Source: Acidimicrobiia bacterium
GTDB taxonomy: Bacteria > Actinomycetota > Acidimicrobiia > Acidimicrobiales > Bin134
Direction of reading: 5' to 3'
Assembly (NCBI GenBank): GCA_022822905.1
Contig: JAJDYE010000012.1
Location: 62,001-126,000, forward strand
Length of the DNA stretch: 64,000 nt
This document shows, in pieces, positions 39,571 to 49,035 of this stretch. Positions within the stretch are counted from its first letter, which is position 1. Every line of letters begins with the position of its first letter. A program made the position numbers and the translations under genes. The notes under the pieces were generated by a model. The model saw only the letters and a list, made by a program, of their open reading frames with translations. It was not told the origin of the DNA and did not search any database.

Positions 39571-40704
39571 ATGTTGAAAATGACCGATAATCAACAGAGA
39601 TTCTCCTCTGGGTTCGATATTGGCCGTTTGCTACGGCCTTTCGCCGGGCTGGCAGTGCCTGCGGGGGCGGTGATTGCCGCTCTGGCGGTGGGGGCCATCC
39701 TGTTGGGGGTGTTCGGGGCCAACCCGCTCACCGGTTATCGGGAACTGTTCACCGGGGCATTCGGAGGCCCAGACGAACTGGCCGCTACCGCCTTGAAATC
39801 CATACCCCTCATGCTGGTGGGCGTTGGCATCTGCATCGCCTTTCGCACCGGCGTCATCAACATCGGGGGCGAAGGGCAGATCATCATGGGGGCCATTTTG
39901 GCCACGCTGGTGGCGCTGGCCCTGCCCGATGTCCCCCGCCCGATCCTGGTGCCGCTGGTGATGATCGCCGGAGGCATCGGCGGGGGCATCTGGGGGGCGA
40001 TCCCCGGTGCACTGAAGGCCTACAGCGGGGTCAACGAGATCCTCAGCACCATCATGATGAACATCATCGCCGGGTTCTTCATGAGCTTCTTGCTCGAAGA
40101 CTGGCTCATCGAACCCGGCGCCATCAGAATCCAGCAGACCAAGCGCCTGAGCCACAACGCCGACCTGCCCATTCTGCCAGGAGGGACGCGCTTGCACCTG
40201 GGCATCGTGGTGGCGCTGATCGTGGCCTTTCTGGGCTACCTGCTGTTGTTCCGCAGCAGCTTGGGCATGCGCTTGCGGGCGGTGGGCCACAACCCCCACG
40301 CGTCGCGCGCCGCGGGCATGAAGGTGGAGCTCAGCATCACCCAGGCATTGGCCTTCAGCGGCGCCTGCGCCGGCATCGCCGGCGCGGTGCTGGTGTTCGG
40401 GAGTGAGTCGCACCGGCTGATCGGCGAGGGAGGCCCGTTGGCCTTCACCCAGAGCGCGGGGTTCAACGGCATTGTGACCGCGTTGTTCGGCGGGCTGCAC
40501 CCGCTGTTCACCGTGCTGTCGTCCTATCTGTTCGGCGGAATGCTGGCCGGAGGCATCTCTCTCCAGCGAGCGGTGCAGGTGCCCCAGGCCTTGGTGATCG
40601 CCCTCAACGGCGTGGTGGTGGTGTTCGTGGTGGGGAGCCTCAAACTGCGAACCCGAGTACAGCGATGGGCTGAGGGCGATATCCAGATGGAGGATCGGGC
40701 ATGA
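39571..40704 (+). CDS. BMP-type ABC transporter permease 1 (nucleoside-like)
   Basis: 377 residues, about eight to ten transmembrane helices. RTGVINIGGEGQIIMGAILAT, YSGVNEILSTIMMNIIAGF and AVGHNPHASRAAGMKV are landmarks of the permeases of BMP-lipoprotein uptake systems (nucleosides, purines). The first 25 residues are hydrophilic. The ATP-binding and lipoprotein genes normally beside it are missing here. ATG 39580 in the same frame is an alternative start. Its stop overlaps permease 2 by 4 bases. Confidence 0.82.
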   Translation: MLKMTDNQQRFSSGFDIGRLLRPFAGLAVPAGAVIAALAVGAILLGVFGANPLTGYRELFTGAFGGPDELAATALKSIPLMLVGVGICIAFRTGVINIGGEGQIIMGAILATLVALALPDVPRPILVPLVMIAGGIGGGIWGAIPGALKAYSGVNEILSTIMMNIIAGFFMSFLLEDWLIEPGAIRIQQTKRLSHNADLPILPGGTRLHLGIVVALIVAFLGYLLLFRSSLGMRLRAVGHNPHASRAAGMKVELSITQALAFSGACAGIAGAVLVFGSESHRLIGEGGPLAFTQSAGFNGIVTALFGGLHPLFTVLSSYLFGGMLAGGISLQRAVQVPQALVIALNGVVVVFVVGSLKLRTRVQRWAEGDIQMEDRA

Positions 40705-41636
40705 ACGATTTCTTCACCGTCGCCATCATCACCGCCACCCTGGCGTCGGGTATCCGACTGGCGGTGCCCTTCCTGCTGGCCGCGCTCGGTGAGGCGGTGG
40801 GCCAGAGGGCTGGCGTGCTGAACCTGGGCGTGGAGGGCGTGATGCTCATCGGCGCGTTCGCGGCCTACTACACCGCACTGGAATCAGGCAGTGCTGCTTT
40901 CGGGCTGCTTATGGGGCTCGTGGTGGGAATGGTGATGGGCCTCATCTACGCCTTCATCACCGTGGTGATGCACGCCGAACAGGGCATCAGCGGAATCGGG
41001 ATCTATCTGTTCGGATTGGGCTTCACCGATCTGTTGTTCCAGAAGCAGGTAGGCACCCCGAGGCCCATCAGCGGGTTGCAAACCAAGCCCTTCGACTGGC
41101 TGGCCGACGACACCGGGCGGGCGGGCGAGCTGCTGTTCAGCCACACCATCTTGACCTATGTCGCTTTCTTGCTGGTGCCCGTGATCTATTTCCTCATCAC
41201 CCGAACCACCTTCGGCCTCAACGTGAGGGCCGTGGGGGAGAACCCGCAAGCGGCCGACACTCTGGGCGTGAGCGTGAACGGCATTCGCACTGCCGCCATC
41301 GTCATCGGCAACACCATGGCCGGGCTGGCCGGGGCGGCTCTGGCCCTGGAGATCGGGATCTTCCAGCAGAACCTCACCGCCGGCCGCGGGTTCATCGCCA
41401 TCGCCCTGGTGTACTTCGGGGCGTGGCGGCCGGTTGGAGTGATGGCCGGCTCTCTGCTGTTCGGCATCGTGTCTTCCACCGTGCTGCAACTCCAGGTGCA
41501 AGACGTGATCTCCGGATCAGTGGCATCCATCGCCAACATGGCACCCGCAGTCTTGACCGTGATCGTGCTGGTGGTGGTGAGCCGTCGCATCGGCCAACCA
41601 GCCGCCCTAACCCGGCCGTTCACCCGGGACAGTTGA
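40701..41636 (+). CDS. BMP-type ABC transporter permease 2
   Basis: 311 residues, about eight transmembrane helices. LGEAVGQRAGVLNLGVEGVMLIGA, AVGENPQAADTLGVSVNGIR and GRGFIAIALVYFGAW match the second permease of the same systems, which form a heterodimer with permease 1. ATG 40701 overlaps the previous stop. With no ATPase or binding protein in the window, the substrate cannot be read from the context. Confidence 0.83.
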   Translation: MNDFFTVAIITATLASGIRLAVPFLLAALGEAVGQRAGVLNLGVEGVMLIGAFAAYYTALESGSAAFGLLMGLVVGMVMGLIYAFITVVMHAEQGISGIGIYLFGLGFTDLLFQKQVGTPRPISGLQTKPFDWLADDTGRAGELLFSHTILTYVAFLLVPVIYFLITRTTFGLNVRAVGENPQAADTLGVSVNGIRTAAIVIGNTMAGLAGAALALEIGIFQQNLTAGRGFIAIALVYFGAWRPVGVMAGSLLFGIVSSTVLQLQVQDVISGSVASIANMAPAVLTVIVLVVVSRRIGQPAALTRPFTRDS

Positions 41637-41670
41637 TTAGCTGACAACGTAGGACGCGTACGGTTGGGCC

Positions 41671-43041
41671 GTGCTGGCGCGTCACTGGGCGGTCTTCTGG
41701 GTGTGCATGGGGGCGGTGTTCCTGGTCACACTGGACGCCACCCTGCAACCGCTGGCCCTGGCGAGCATCGGTGAGAGCTTTGGGGCCAGCCGTCCGTCGA
41801 CAGCCTGGGTGCTGAGCGCCTTCTCCATCTCGCTGGCCACGTTTGTTGTAGCCGCCGGACGCCTCGCCGATCGGACCGGTCGTCGACAGAGTTTCCTTGT
41901 CGGCTTGGCCTTGTATGTTCTCGGCTCAGTGGGGGGTTGGCTGGCACCCGAATTGTGGGTGCTGGTTCTGTGCCGGGCGCTTCAAGGGGCAGGGGCGGCG
42001 TTCGTGATGCCGGCATCACTCGGTTTGATCCTAGCGGTATGGCCCGAGCACGACCAGACCCGGGCCATCACCGCGTGGACCGCGGTGGGAGGAGTTGCCG
42101 GAGCCCTGGCCCCAACCTTGGGCGGATTGCTCATCGACATCTGGGGCTGGCGGGCGGCCTATGGGCTGAGCGTGGTTATCGGGGTGCCATCATTTGTCGC
42201 CGCCCGCGCCCTGCTCACCGAAACCGAGCGCAAGGTTGCTTCTCGGCTGCCCGACTTTGTCGGGGCGCTCATGGTCGCAGCCAGCCTCGGCCTGTTGACC
42301 CTGAGCCTGGTGCAAGGCCGGACATGGGGCTGGACCGACAGCCGCATCATCGTTGCCTTCGCCTTGGCTTTCGTGCTGGTGCCGCTGATCCGGCACCGCA
42401 TCCTGGGCCATCCGGCACCCATTGTGGAGCCGCGATTGCTGAAACTACGGACCTATCGGCGGGCGTTGTTCATCGCCATCGCCATTCCCAGCTTCTTGTT
42501 CCCCTATTTCGTGATGATGGTGCAGTACCTCGAGCAAGTCTGGGACTACCGGCCCCTGCGAGCGGGGCTGGCCCTGCTGCCCTTCCCCGCCGCGGCCACC
42601 CTGGCCAGCGTGCTGGCCGGACGACTGAGTCGCCGATTCGACGAACGCACCATCGCGGTGGCCGCCATGGCCACCACCACCGTGGCGGTGGTGTGGCTGC
42701 GGCTGGTACCCGGTCCCGATCCGGCCTATTGGACCGCGTTCTTTGTACCCATCATGTTGGGTGGCATCGGCGGTTGGGGAATGGGACTGCCCATGATCAA
42801 CGCCATCGGGGCCCGAGACCTCGACAACGAGACCTACAGCCTGGGCATGGGCGTGCTGTCCACCGCCCGCCAAGTGGGAGCGCTGACCGGCTTGGCCGTC
42901 GCCTTCGGCCTGTTGGGGAACGTGTCCGACGCCGAGCTATTCGACCGCTTCCAGCAGATCTGGACCGTGCTGGTGGTGCTGTCAGTAATGGGCGTACTCG
43001 TCGCCCTATCCCTCCCCCGCCGCCCTTCTATCAGACGCTGA
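41671..43041 (+). CDS. MFS transporter of the DHA2 (14-helix) type
   Basis: 456 residues. LASIGESFGASRPSTAWVLSA, the motif A GRLADRTGRRQSFLVG and the motif C-like VAGALAPTLGGLLID with FVMPASLGLIL are typical of drug:H+ antiporters. It probably exports small molecules; the substrate is unknown. GTG start at 41671, 34 bases after permease 2, so co-transcription is possible. Not related closely to the MFS protein near tmk. Confidence 0.83.
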   Translation: MLARHWAVFWVCMGAVFLVTLDATLQPLALASIGESFGASRPSTAWVLSAFSISLATFVVAAGRLADRTGRRQSFLVGLALYVLGSVGGWLAPELWVLVLCRALQGAGAAFVMPASLGLILAVWPEHDQTRAITAWTAVGGVAGALAPTLGGLLIDIWGWRAAYGLSVVIGVPSFVAARALLTETERKVASRLPDFVGALMVAASLGLLTLSLVQGRTWGWTDSRIIVAFALAFVLVPLIRHRILGHPAPIVEPRLLKLRTYRRALFIAIAIPSFLFPYFVMMVQYLEQVWDYRPLRAGLALLPFPAAATLASVLAGRLSRRFDERTIAVAAMATTTVAVVWLRLVPGPDPAYWTAFFVPIMLGGIGGWGMGLPMINAIGARDLDNETYSLGMGVLSTARQVGALTGLAVAFGLLGNVSDAELFDRFQQIWTVLVVLSVMGVLVALSLPRRPSIRR

Positions 43042-43106
43042 TCGGAGAGTCGCGGTCCGGGAATTGGCGAATCTGTAAGACTGGCACCGGCTGAGAGGAG
43101 ACGGTC

Positions 43107-43691
43107 ATGGATTATCCCGCCACGTTTGAGTTCAACGCACCGGAGAGGGTGGCTCGCTGGAGGGTCATCGGCAACATCATCTTGTCGATTCCCCACTTCA
43201 TTGTGCTCTACGCTCTGGGGCTCTTTTCGCTGGTTGTCGATGTCTTTTCCTGGTTTGCCATCGTGTTCACCGGGAAGCTGCCCGCCGGGCTGGCCGGGGT
43301 CAACTGCATGATGCTTCGCTACGCCGCCAGGGTGGCCACGTATCAGAACTTCCTGCGCGGGTCTTATCCGCCATTTGACTTTGACACCTCGACACAAGAC
43401 AACGGCCAAGACCCAGAGGTGGTTGTGAACTTCGCGCCTGAGTACGAGGGACGCAGCCGTTTGAGCGTGTTTTTTCGCTTTATCCTGCTCATTCCGATCG
43501 TGATTATGGGGATGATCTGGGGGCTAATGGCGTGGCTTGTTTCTATCGTCGGCTTTTTCGCCGTGCTGATCCTCGGCCGCTGGCCCAAGGGACTGCTCAA
43601 TTTCATTGTCGGAGTCAACCGCTTCAGCATCCGGACCAATGCCTATTGGGCCCTGCTCACTGACAAGTTCCCCCCACTTGGTCTCAACTGA
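43107..43691 (+). CDS. DUF4389 membrane protein
   Basis: 194 residues with two related halves, each a pair of helices followed by LRYAARVATYQNF- or NRFSIRTNAYWAL-type motifs (YxxLLxDxxPP at the end). This is the DUF4389 pattern, frequent in actinobacteria, of unknown function. A clear RBS gaggaga precedes ATG 43107. Stands alone between the MFS exporter and the amidohydrolase. Confidence 0.8.
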   Translation: MDYPATFEFNAPERVARWRVIGNIILSIPHFIVLYALGLFSLVVDVFSWFAIVFTGKLPAGLAGVNCMMLRYAARVATYQNFLRGSYPPFDFDTSTQDNGQDPEVVVNFAPEYEGRSRLSVFFRFILLIPIVIMGMIWGLMAWLVSIVGFFAVLILGRWPKGLLNFIVGVNRFSIRTNAYWALLTDKFPPLGLN

Positions 43692-43731
43692 TCCCTTAGA
43701 ACGCCCCTAGCAGGGCGGGTACGGTGTCGGC

Positions 43732-44838
43732 GTGACGCAGTACCAGTTGGTATCAGCCGACTCCCATGTGAATGAGCCGCCCGACCTTTGGACCGACCGG
43801 GTGCCTGCTCGCTACAAGGATCGAGCCCCTCGCATGGAGAGCTTCGAGCAGGGCGATGCCTGGGTGCTGGAAGGGGCTCATGATCCCATCAACTTCGGCG
43901 GCAACTGCTCGGCAGGACTGCCGATTGACCAGCGTTCGGGGTGGGTGCGCTGGGAAGACGTCCGGGCTGGCGGCTACGACCCAGCAGCTCGAATCGGCGA
44001 GCAAGACCAGGATGGCGTGGACCTGGAGATTCTGTATCCGACCCCGCGGATCGGCAACCAGCTGGTGTGGCACCGCGACGACGCTGAATTCCACATCGCC
44101 TGCATCCGGGCCTACAACGACTGGCTAGCCGAGTTCTGTTCCCACAACCCAGACCGTTTGTGGGGGGTTGCCCTGCTGCCCAACGTAGGAGTGGACGAAG
44201 CGGTAGCTGAGCTGCGCCGGGTCGCGACCCATTCGGGGATCAGAGGGGTGATGCTCGGGCGTTGGCCCAGCGGCGATGAGGTGCTCACAGCCGACGATGA
44301 CCCGGTGTTCGCCGCCGCGGCCGAGGCCGGACTGCCCCTGTCCATCCACGTGGCATTCGCCACCCACGCTCAAGGGGATGTGGCCAAGATGAAGCTCACC
44401 GGGTCGATGCGCTTCTTCGACATGCCGGTGCGGATCACCCAGCTCATCGAGGGCGGCGTGTTCGACCGATTCCCCGAACTCCAGTTCTTGGCGGTTGAGA
44501 CCGACAGCTCTTGGTTCCCCTACCTGCGAGAGCAGATGGACGATCGCTTCCGGCGCGCCAACCCGGCCACCCGGGCGCCCATACAGCGGTCGCCCGGCGA
44601 GTACTTCGACACCAACATCGCCTCCACGTTCATCACCGACTACTACGGCATCGTCAATCGCCACCACATCGGAGTCACCCAGATGATGTGGTCCAGCGAC
44701 TTTCCCCACGGCGGTTCGGATTGGCCGGATTCCCGTCAAACCATAGACAGCCACTTCGAGGGGGTGCCCGACGACGAGCGGCACTCCATCCTGGCGGGCA
44801 ACGCTCTCAGGATTTACGGACAGGAAGTGAGCCCATGA
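43732..44838 (+). CDS. amidohydrolase family protein (COG2159), second copy
   Basis: 368 residues. VSADSHVNEPPDLW, SIHVAFATH and WSSDFPHGGSDW give the metal and catalytic residues of the COG2159 family. Closest in layout to the protein at 11999, including the ARYKDRAPRMESFEQGDAWV segment after the first motif. GTG start; its stop overlaps the CoA-transferase by 4 bases, and the SDR follows directly, so the three form a catabolic operon, perhaps for an aromatic or cyclic acid (inference). Confidence 0.83.
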   Translation: MTQYQLVSADSHVNEPPDLWTDRVPARYKDRAPRMESFEQGDAWVLEGAHDPINFGGNCSAGLPIDQRSGWVRWEDVRAGGYDPAARIGEQDQDGVDLEILYPTPRIGNQLVWHRDDAEFHIACIRAYNDWLAEFCSHNPDRLWGVALLPNVGVDEAVAELRRVATHSGIRGVMLGRWPSGDEVLTADDDPVFAAAAEAGLPLSIHVAFATHAQGDVAKMKLTGSMRFFDMPVRITQLIEGGVFDRFPELQFLAVETDSSWFPYLREQMDDRFRRANPATRAPIQRSPGEYFDTNIASTFITDYYGIVNRHHIGVTQMMWSSDFPHGGSDWPDSRQTIDSHFEGVPDDERHSILAGNALRIYGQEVSP

Positions 44839-46073
44839 GAGTTGGCGACATCACTGCTCCCGAGCACACCGCCCACGGCAAGCCTCTCGATGGCGTCCGC
44901 ATCCTGGCCATCGAGCAGATGCAGTCGCTCCCTTACGCCACCCAGCTCATGGCTCGCATGGGCGCAGAGGTGGTCAAGATCGAGCACCCGGTGCGAGGTG
45001 ACCTGGGCCGGGGCTCGACACCCGGCATTGCCGATCCCGACGGCCGGCAGGTGGGCAACACCTACCTGCGGAACAACCTCAACAAGCGCTCGGTGGGGAT
45101 GGACCTGAAGAACCCCAAAGCCATCGACCTCATCCGCCAGATGATCACCAACTTCGATGTGCTGGCCGAGAATCTAAAGCCCGGAACCCTGGACAGGAGC
45201 GGCTTGGGCTACGAGGACTTATCTGAACTGCACCCCGGCCTCATTTATCTGTCGGTGTCGGGCTTCGGGAACTTGAACGAGTCGCCCTATGGCCATTGGC
45301 CGGCCTATGCCCCCATCGCCGAGGCCATGGGCGGCCTTTACTCCATCAATCGCGCCGAAGGTGAGCATGTGAAAGTGTCCCCGGTGGGAGCGCTGGGCGA
45401 CACCGGCTCGGGTCTCTACGCGGTGATCGGGGTTCTCATGGCCCTGCGACAACGAGAGCGGCACGGCCATGGCCAGCACGTGGACATCGCCATGTTCGAC
45501 GCCATGGTGGCTTTTGGCGACATGGTGCCCAACTACTGGTCGCTGGGTGCCGACCCCCGGCTCCCCACCGCCATCATCAACGACGGCTTTCCCATCGACT
45601 CCGGCGAGTTGGTAATGCAGATTGGCCGAGAGCACCAGTTCGAGCGCCTGTGCCATCTCATCGGTCGCCCCGAGTGGCTAGAAGACGAGAAGTTCTCCAC
45701 CCGCGACGGATGGCGGGATCATCTCGACGAGATTCGCGCTGCGGTCCGGGCGTGGGCCGGTAACCGCACCACCGTGGCAGCGGCCAACGACCTGGCTGCC
45801 GCCGGATTGGCGGCCGCCCCGGTGTTCGAGGCCCCCGACGTGATCGACGATCCCCATGTGGCTGCCCGCCACATGATGGTGGAGATTCCCCGCGCCGACG
45901 CCGACACCCCGGTGCTGACCCCTGGCAATCCGGTGAAGATGTCAGCGGTCAGCGAGGGACCCGACACCCGGCCGCCGTGGTTGGGCGAGCACACCGACGA
46001 GGTGTTGGCTGCTGAACTCGGTCTGGGCGAAGAAGCAATCGCCGAGCTCCGGTCTGACGGCGTCATCGGCTGA
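44835..46073 (+). CDS. CaiB/BaiF-type (family III) CoA-transferase
   Basis: 412 residues. LDGVRILAIEQMQSLPYATQLM, GAEVVKIEHPVRGD and KRSVGMDLKNPKAIDL form the N-terminal domain of family III CoA-transferases, and VGALGDTGSGLYAVIGVL holds the catalytic Asp. It would move CoA between carboxylic acids to start degradation. ATG 44835 overlaps the amidohydrolase stop; its own stop shares a base with the SDR start. Confidence 0.87.
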   Translation: MRVGDITAPEHTAHGKPLDGVRILAIEQMQSLPYATQLMARMGAEVVKIEHPVRGDLGRGSTPGIADPDGRQVGNTYLRNNLNKRSVGMDLKNPKAIDLIRQMITNFDVLAENLKPGTLDRSGLGYEDLSELHPGLIYLSVSGFGNLNESPYGHWPAYAPIAEAMGGLYSINRAEGEHVKVSPVGALGDTGSGLYAVIGVLMALRQRERHGHGQHVDIAMFDAMVAFGDMVPNYWSLGADPRLPTAIINDGFPIDSGELVMQIGREHQFERLCHLIGRPEWLEDEKFSTRDGWRDHLDEIRAAVRAWAGNRTTVAAANDLAAAGLAAAPVFEAPDVIDDPHVAARHMMVEIPRADADTPVLTPGNPVKMSAVSEGPDTRPPWLGEHTDEVLAAELGLGEEAIAELRSDGVIG

Positions 46074-47011
46074 TGACCTCTGCGTCGCTTCGCTTCGACA
46101 AGCGCACCGCGGTGGTCACCGGCGCGGGCCAGGGGTTGGGCCGGGCCTACGCACTCTTGCTGGCCGACCGTGGCGCACAGTTGGTGGTCAACGACATTGT
46201 GGCCGAAGCTGCTGACCGGGTCGCTGAAGAGATCATCGCTTCGGGCGGCACCGCCATTGCCGACCACCACAGTGTGGCCACCGCCGGTGGTGGTGTTGGA
46301 TTGGCGGAGCAGGCCCAAGATGCGTTCGGCGCGGTACACATCGTGATCAACAACGCAGGCGTGAATCGAGCCGCCGAGTTTGTCGACATGACAACGGAGT
46401 CCGGCCCAGAGTTGTTCAGCGAGATGATCGCCATCCACCTGCTGGGGCCGTGCCATGTGCTGTGGCCCTTGTGGCCCGCCATGGTGGAGCAGGGCTATGG
46501 CCGGGTGGTGAACATCGCCTCAGGGGCGGTGTGGGGTTTGCGGGGCCAATCGGCCTATGCCGCCTGCAAGGCCGGGGTGATGGGGCTGACCCGCACGCTG
46601 GCCCGAGAGGGCCGCTACCACGGCGTACAGGTCAATTGCGCTCTCCCCTGGGCGGTTACCGATCCAAGCCCCGACCGCTCCGGCGACGAGTTCGGGGCCA
46701 TCATCGATGCCCACATGCGCCCCGAGAATGTCGCCCCGGCGGTTGTTTGGCTGGCCCACGAAGACTGCCCGACCACCGGCGAGTCGTTCACCGTGGACGG
46801 GGGCCGCATGGCCCGCCTGGGCTGGGTCGCCAGCGAGGGCCACACCGACCTAGCCCCCACCCCCGAGTCCTATCGCGACCACTGGGATGAAATCATCGAC
46901 CTGACAAACTTCACCGTCCCGACCTCAACCAACGACCACATGCGCAATACGGTGATGCTGGCGTACGAACGCCTTAGTCCATCGACAGAGGCACCGCCTC
47001 AACCCCAGTAA
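46073..47011 (+). CDS. short-chain dehydrogenase/reductase
   Basis: 312 residues of Rossmann fold. TGAGQGLGRAY is the cofactor loop, INNAGVNRA the structural NAG motif, and SAYAACKAG the catalytic YxxxK with Ser in IASGAVWG upstream. The last 60 residues extend beyond the core. ATG 46073 starts within the preceding stop. The 3-prime end overlaps the convergent amidohydrolase by 38 bases. Confidence 0.86.
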   Translation: MTSASLRFDKRTAVVTGAGQGLGRAYALLLADRGAQLVVNDIVAEAADRVAEEIIASGGTAIADHHSVATAGGGVGLAEQAQDAFGAVHIVINNAGVNRAAEFVDMTTESGPELFSEMIAIHLLGPCHVLWPLWPAMVEQGYGRVVNIASGAVWGLRGQSAYAACKAGVMGLTRTLAREGRYHGVQVNCALPWAVTDPSPDRSGDEFGAIIDAHMRPENVAPAVVWLAHEDCPTTGESFTVDGGRMARLGWVASEGHTDLAPTPESYRDHWDEIIDLTNFTVPTSTNDHMRNTVMLAYERLSPSTEAPPQPQ

Positions 47012-48260
47012 TCCACGGCCGTCCCGCCCTGGCGAGCGCCTCCCATTTTTCTTCAGCCTCGGCGGGATCGGATTGCCCCAACTCCTCGGGAGTCGGGCCG
47101 ATCTGCTCGACCAGCGGTGCCAGCGCCTCGGTGTCGAAGCCGTAGAACTCTGCGGCGTTCAAGCCCAGGATGGCCGCGGAGTCGTCAGCCGGAATGTCCC
47201 AGAACGTCTCGGCCAGGGCCTTGCGAGTGTGCGGCCAGGTGCCCTCGGGGTGGGGAAAATCGTTGCCCCACATGATGTTGCCCACGCCGATCTCGAACCG
47301 CCTAGCCAGCTCCCGCCGCTTGGTGCTGGCCGCCCCGATGGCGCAGTTGCGATCGAAGTAATCGCTGGGCCGCAGACTCAGATGACCGTAGGCATCGGCG
47401 GCCAGCTTTTGCGCACCGCCGTGCTCCCGGGAATAGGTGGCGTCCATCGTCCACAGCATGTCGGCGGCCCAGAAACAGCCGCACTCAGTGACTGCATAGC
47501 GCAACCCTGGATACCGTTCGAACACGCCGGAATACAGCAAGAACCACAGCGGACGGGTGGTCCACCACCGCACTTCGGCCACGTACATGCCAATGAAACC
47601 CGGACCCGTGCCGTAGTCGCTGCGAGGGGCGGCCCCTGAGTGGGTGTGAACCGGCATCTCCAGGTCCTGGCAGGCAGCCCACACCGGGTCGTAGCGGCGC
47701 TCGTGGTAGCCCGGGCCCTCGTTCCACATGGAGGCGATGAGAATTCCACCCCGAAGCCCCGATTCCCGGGCTCGGGAGATCTCGCCGACCGCAGCGTCTA
47801 CGTCGTCGATGATCGGCACCACCGCCACTCCGGCCCGACGCTCAGGGCTGTCGGCACACAGTTCGGCCAACCACCGGTTGTGGGCCCGAGCCCCCGCCAT
47901 CAACAGCTCGGGGTCTTCGGCAAACGACATGCCCAGCCCGGCTCCAAACGGCGCCGAAGCACCCCCGGTCACTGCATCAGCATCGGGAAAGATCACCTCG
48001 CCGGCGACGCCGTCTCCGTCCAATTCGGCATCCCGTCGGGCTGCGTTCCAAGCCCCTCGCAACCCCTCCTCGTTCTCGCCGAACCACTCTTCTTCGAATT
48101 CGGCGTTACCCATGATGTTGCCCTGGTTGCGGATCGCCTCCCGCCGCGCCAGGAAGTCGTCGAAAGCAGCGTGGTGCTTCGATTCCAAATAGCCCCGATA
48201 CTCCAGATTCGGCAGCCCCGCATGGCAGTCCGAGGAAATAACCAAATAGCGCTTACTCAT
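46974..48260 (-). CDS. amidohydrolase family protein (COG2159), third copy
   Basis: 428 residues, longer than the other two. ISSDCHAGLPNL, HTHSGAAPRSDYG and WGNDFPHPEGTW carry the expected His and Asp. The extra length is an insertion after the first motif (FLARREAIRNQGNIMG...). ATG at 48260. Convergent with the SDR gene, and preceded by tRNA-Pro on the same strand. Confidence 0.83.
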   Translation of the reverse strand: MSKRYLVISSDCHAGLPNLEYRGYLESKHHAAFDDFLARREAIRNQGNIMGNAEFEEEWFGENEEGLRGAWNAARRDAELDGDGVAGEVIFPDADAVTGGASAPFGAGLGMSFAEDPELLMAGARAHNRWLAELCADSPERRAGVAVVPIIDDVDAAVGEISRARESGLRGGILIASMWNEGPGYHERRYDPVWAACQDLEMPVHTHSGAAPRSDYGTGPGFIGMYVAEVRWWTTRPLWFLLYSGVFERYPGLRYAVTECGCFWAADMLWTMDATYSREHGGAQKLAADAYGHLSLRPSDYFDRNCAIGAASTKRRELARRFEIGVGNIMWGNDFPHPEGTWPHTRKALAETFWDIPADDSAAILGLNAAEFYGFDTEALAPLVEQIGPTPEELGQSDPAEAEEKWEALARAGRPWITGVEAVPLSMD

Positions 48261-48306
48261 GACGCCCCCTTTGGCAAAACACTAGCCAAGGGGCGAAAAC
48301 CCTGGG

Positions 48307-48380
<74 letters not shown>

Positions 48381-48420
48381 TAAATCTCATCCTACATATT
48401 GGGGTGGGCGAACAACATAG

Positions 48421-48511
48421 GCAGGCTGGGGGGTGGCTCGGCTCAGGGCGCCCGCCGCCCGGAGCTTGTCGAGGACGGCGGGCTGGGCCGAGACAGGACC
48501 CGCCAGCCTGC
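48421..48511. repeat. long multi-part inverted repeat (hairpin)
   Basis: Three nested pairs: gcaggctgg (48421-48429) with ccagcctgc (48503-48511); ctcggc (48437) with gccgag (48487-48492); gcccgccg (48450) with cggcgggc (48476-48483). It sits after the response-regulator stop and upstream of tRNA-Pro on the minus strand, so it could end that transcript or act as a structured RNA or REP-like repeat. Confidence 0.6.
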
Positions 48512-48522
48512 CGGGGGATGGT

Positions 48523-48888
48523 TTAACTCAGAAGCGCCGAAACAGCCCGCTGGACACTCACCGCATCCAACGGCTTCACCAACCACCCATCAGACCGCGC
48601 CTGCCGAGCCAAATAAACATCAGCCTCACGATCCAGCAACATCAAGACTCGCGTCTCCGGCGCCCGCCCCATCTCCGCCTCCAAACGCAGATCCAGGCAA
48701 GTCGCCATCCCCCCCATATTCCCGATCTGAAGATCGCAGATCACCACGTCCGGCCGTTGCTCCCGCACCGCGTCCAGCACTTCCACCCCCGCCCGCACCC
48801 GGCTGATCTCGGAGGCATCACTGCCCAAAGCAGCATCTACCGCGTTGAACACGGAATCGCTGTCAGTGGCCAAGAGCACATGGGTCAC
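48523..48888 (-). CDS. stand-alone response regulator receiver
   Basis: 121 residues from GTG 48888. The receiver fold shows the acidic pair region VLLATDSDSV, the phospho-acceptor Asp in DVVICDLQIGNMGG and the conserved Lys in WLVKPLDAVS. No output domain. It is divergent from the STAS gene at 49036; single-domain receivers and STAS proteins often belong to partner-switch or motility-like circuits (inference). The longer open frame upstream is not credible. Confidence 0.8.
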   Translation of the reverse strand: MTHVLLATDSDSVFNAVDAALGSDASEISRVRAGVEVLDAVREQRPDVVICDLQIGNMGGMATCLDLRLEAEMGRAPETRVLMLLDREADVYLARQARSDGWLVKPLDAVSVQRAVSALLS

Positions 48889-49035
48889 ACCACGATGGTA
48901 TCCAAATCGATATCGCCACAGCGTGCTGGGGAAATGTGGCTGGGGACTGTCGGACCATGGCGTGGGCCTGCGAGGCTTGGCGATGGCATTGGGGCTGTGT
49001 CGCGTTAGCATCAGGGGCGGTCAAGGGGAGGCGCA

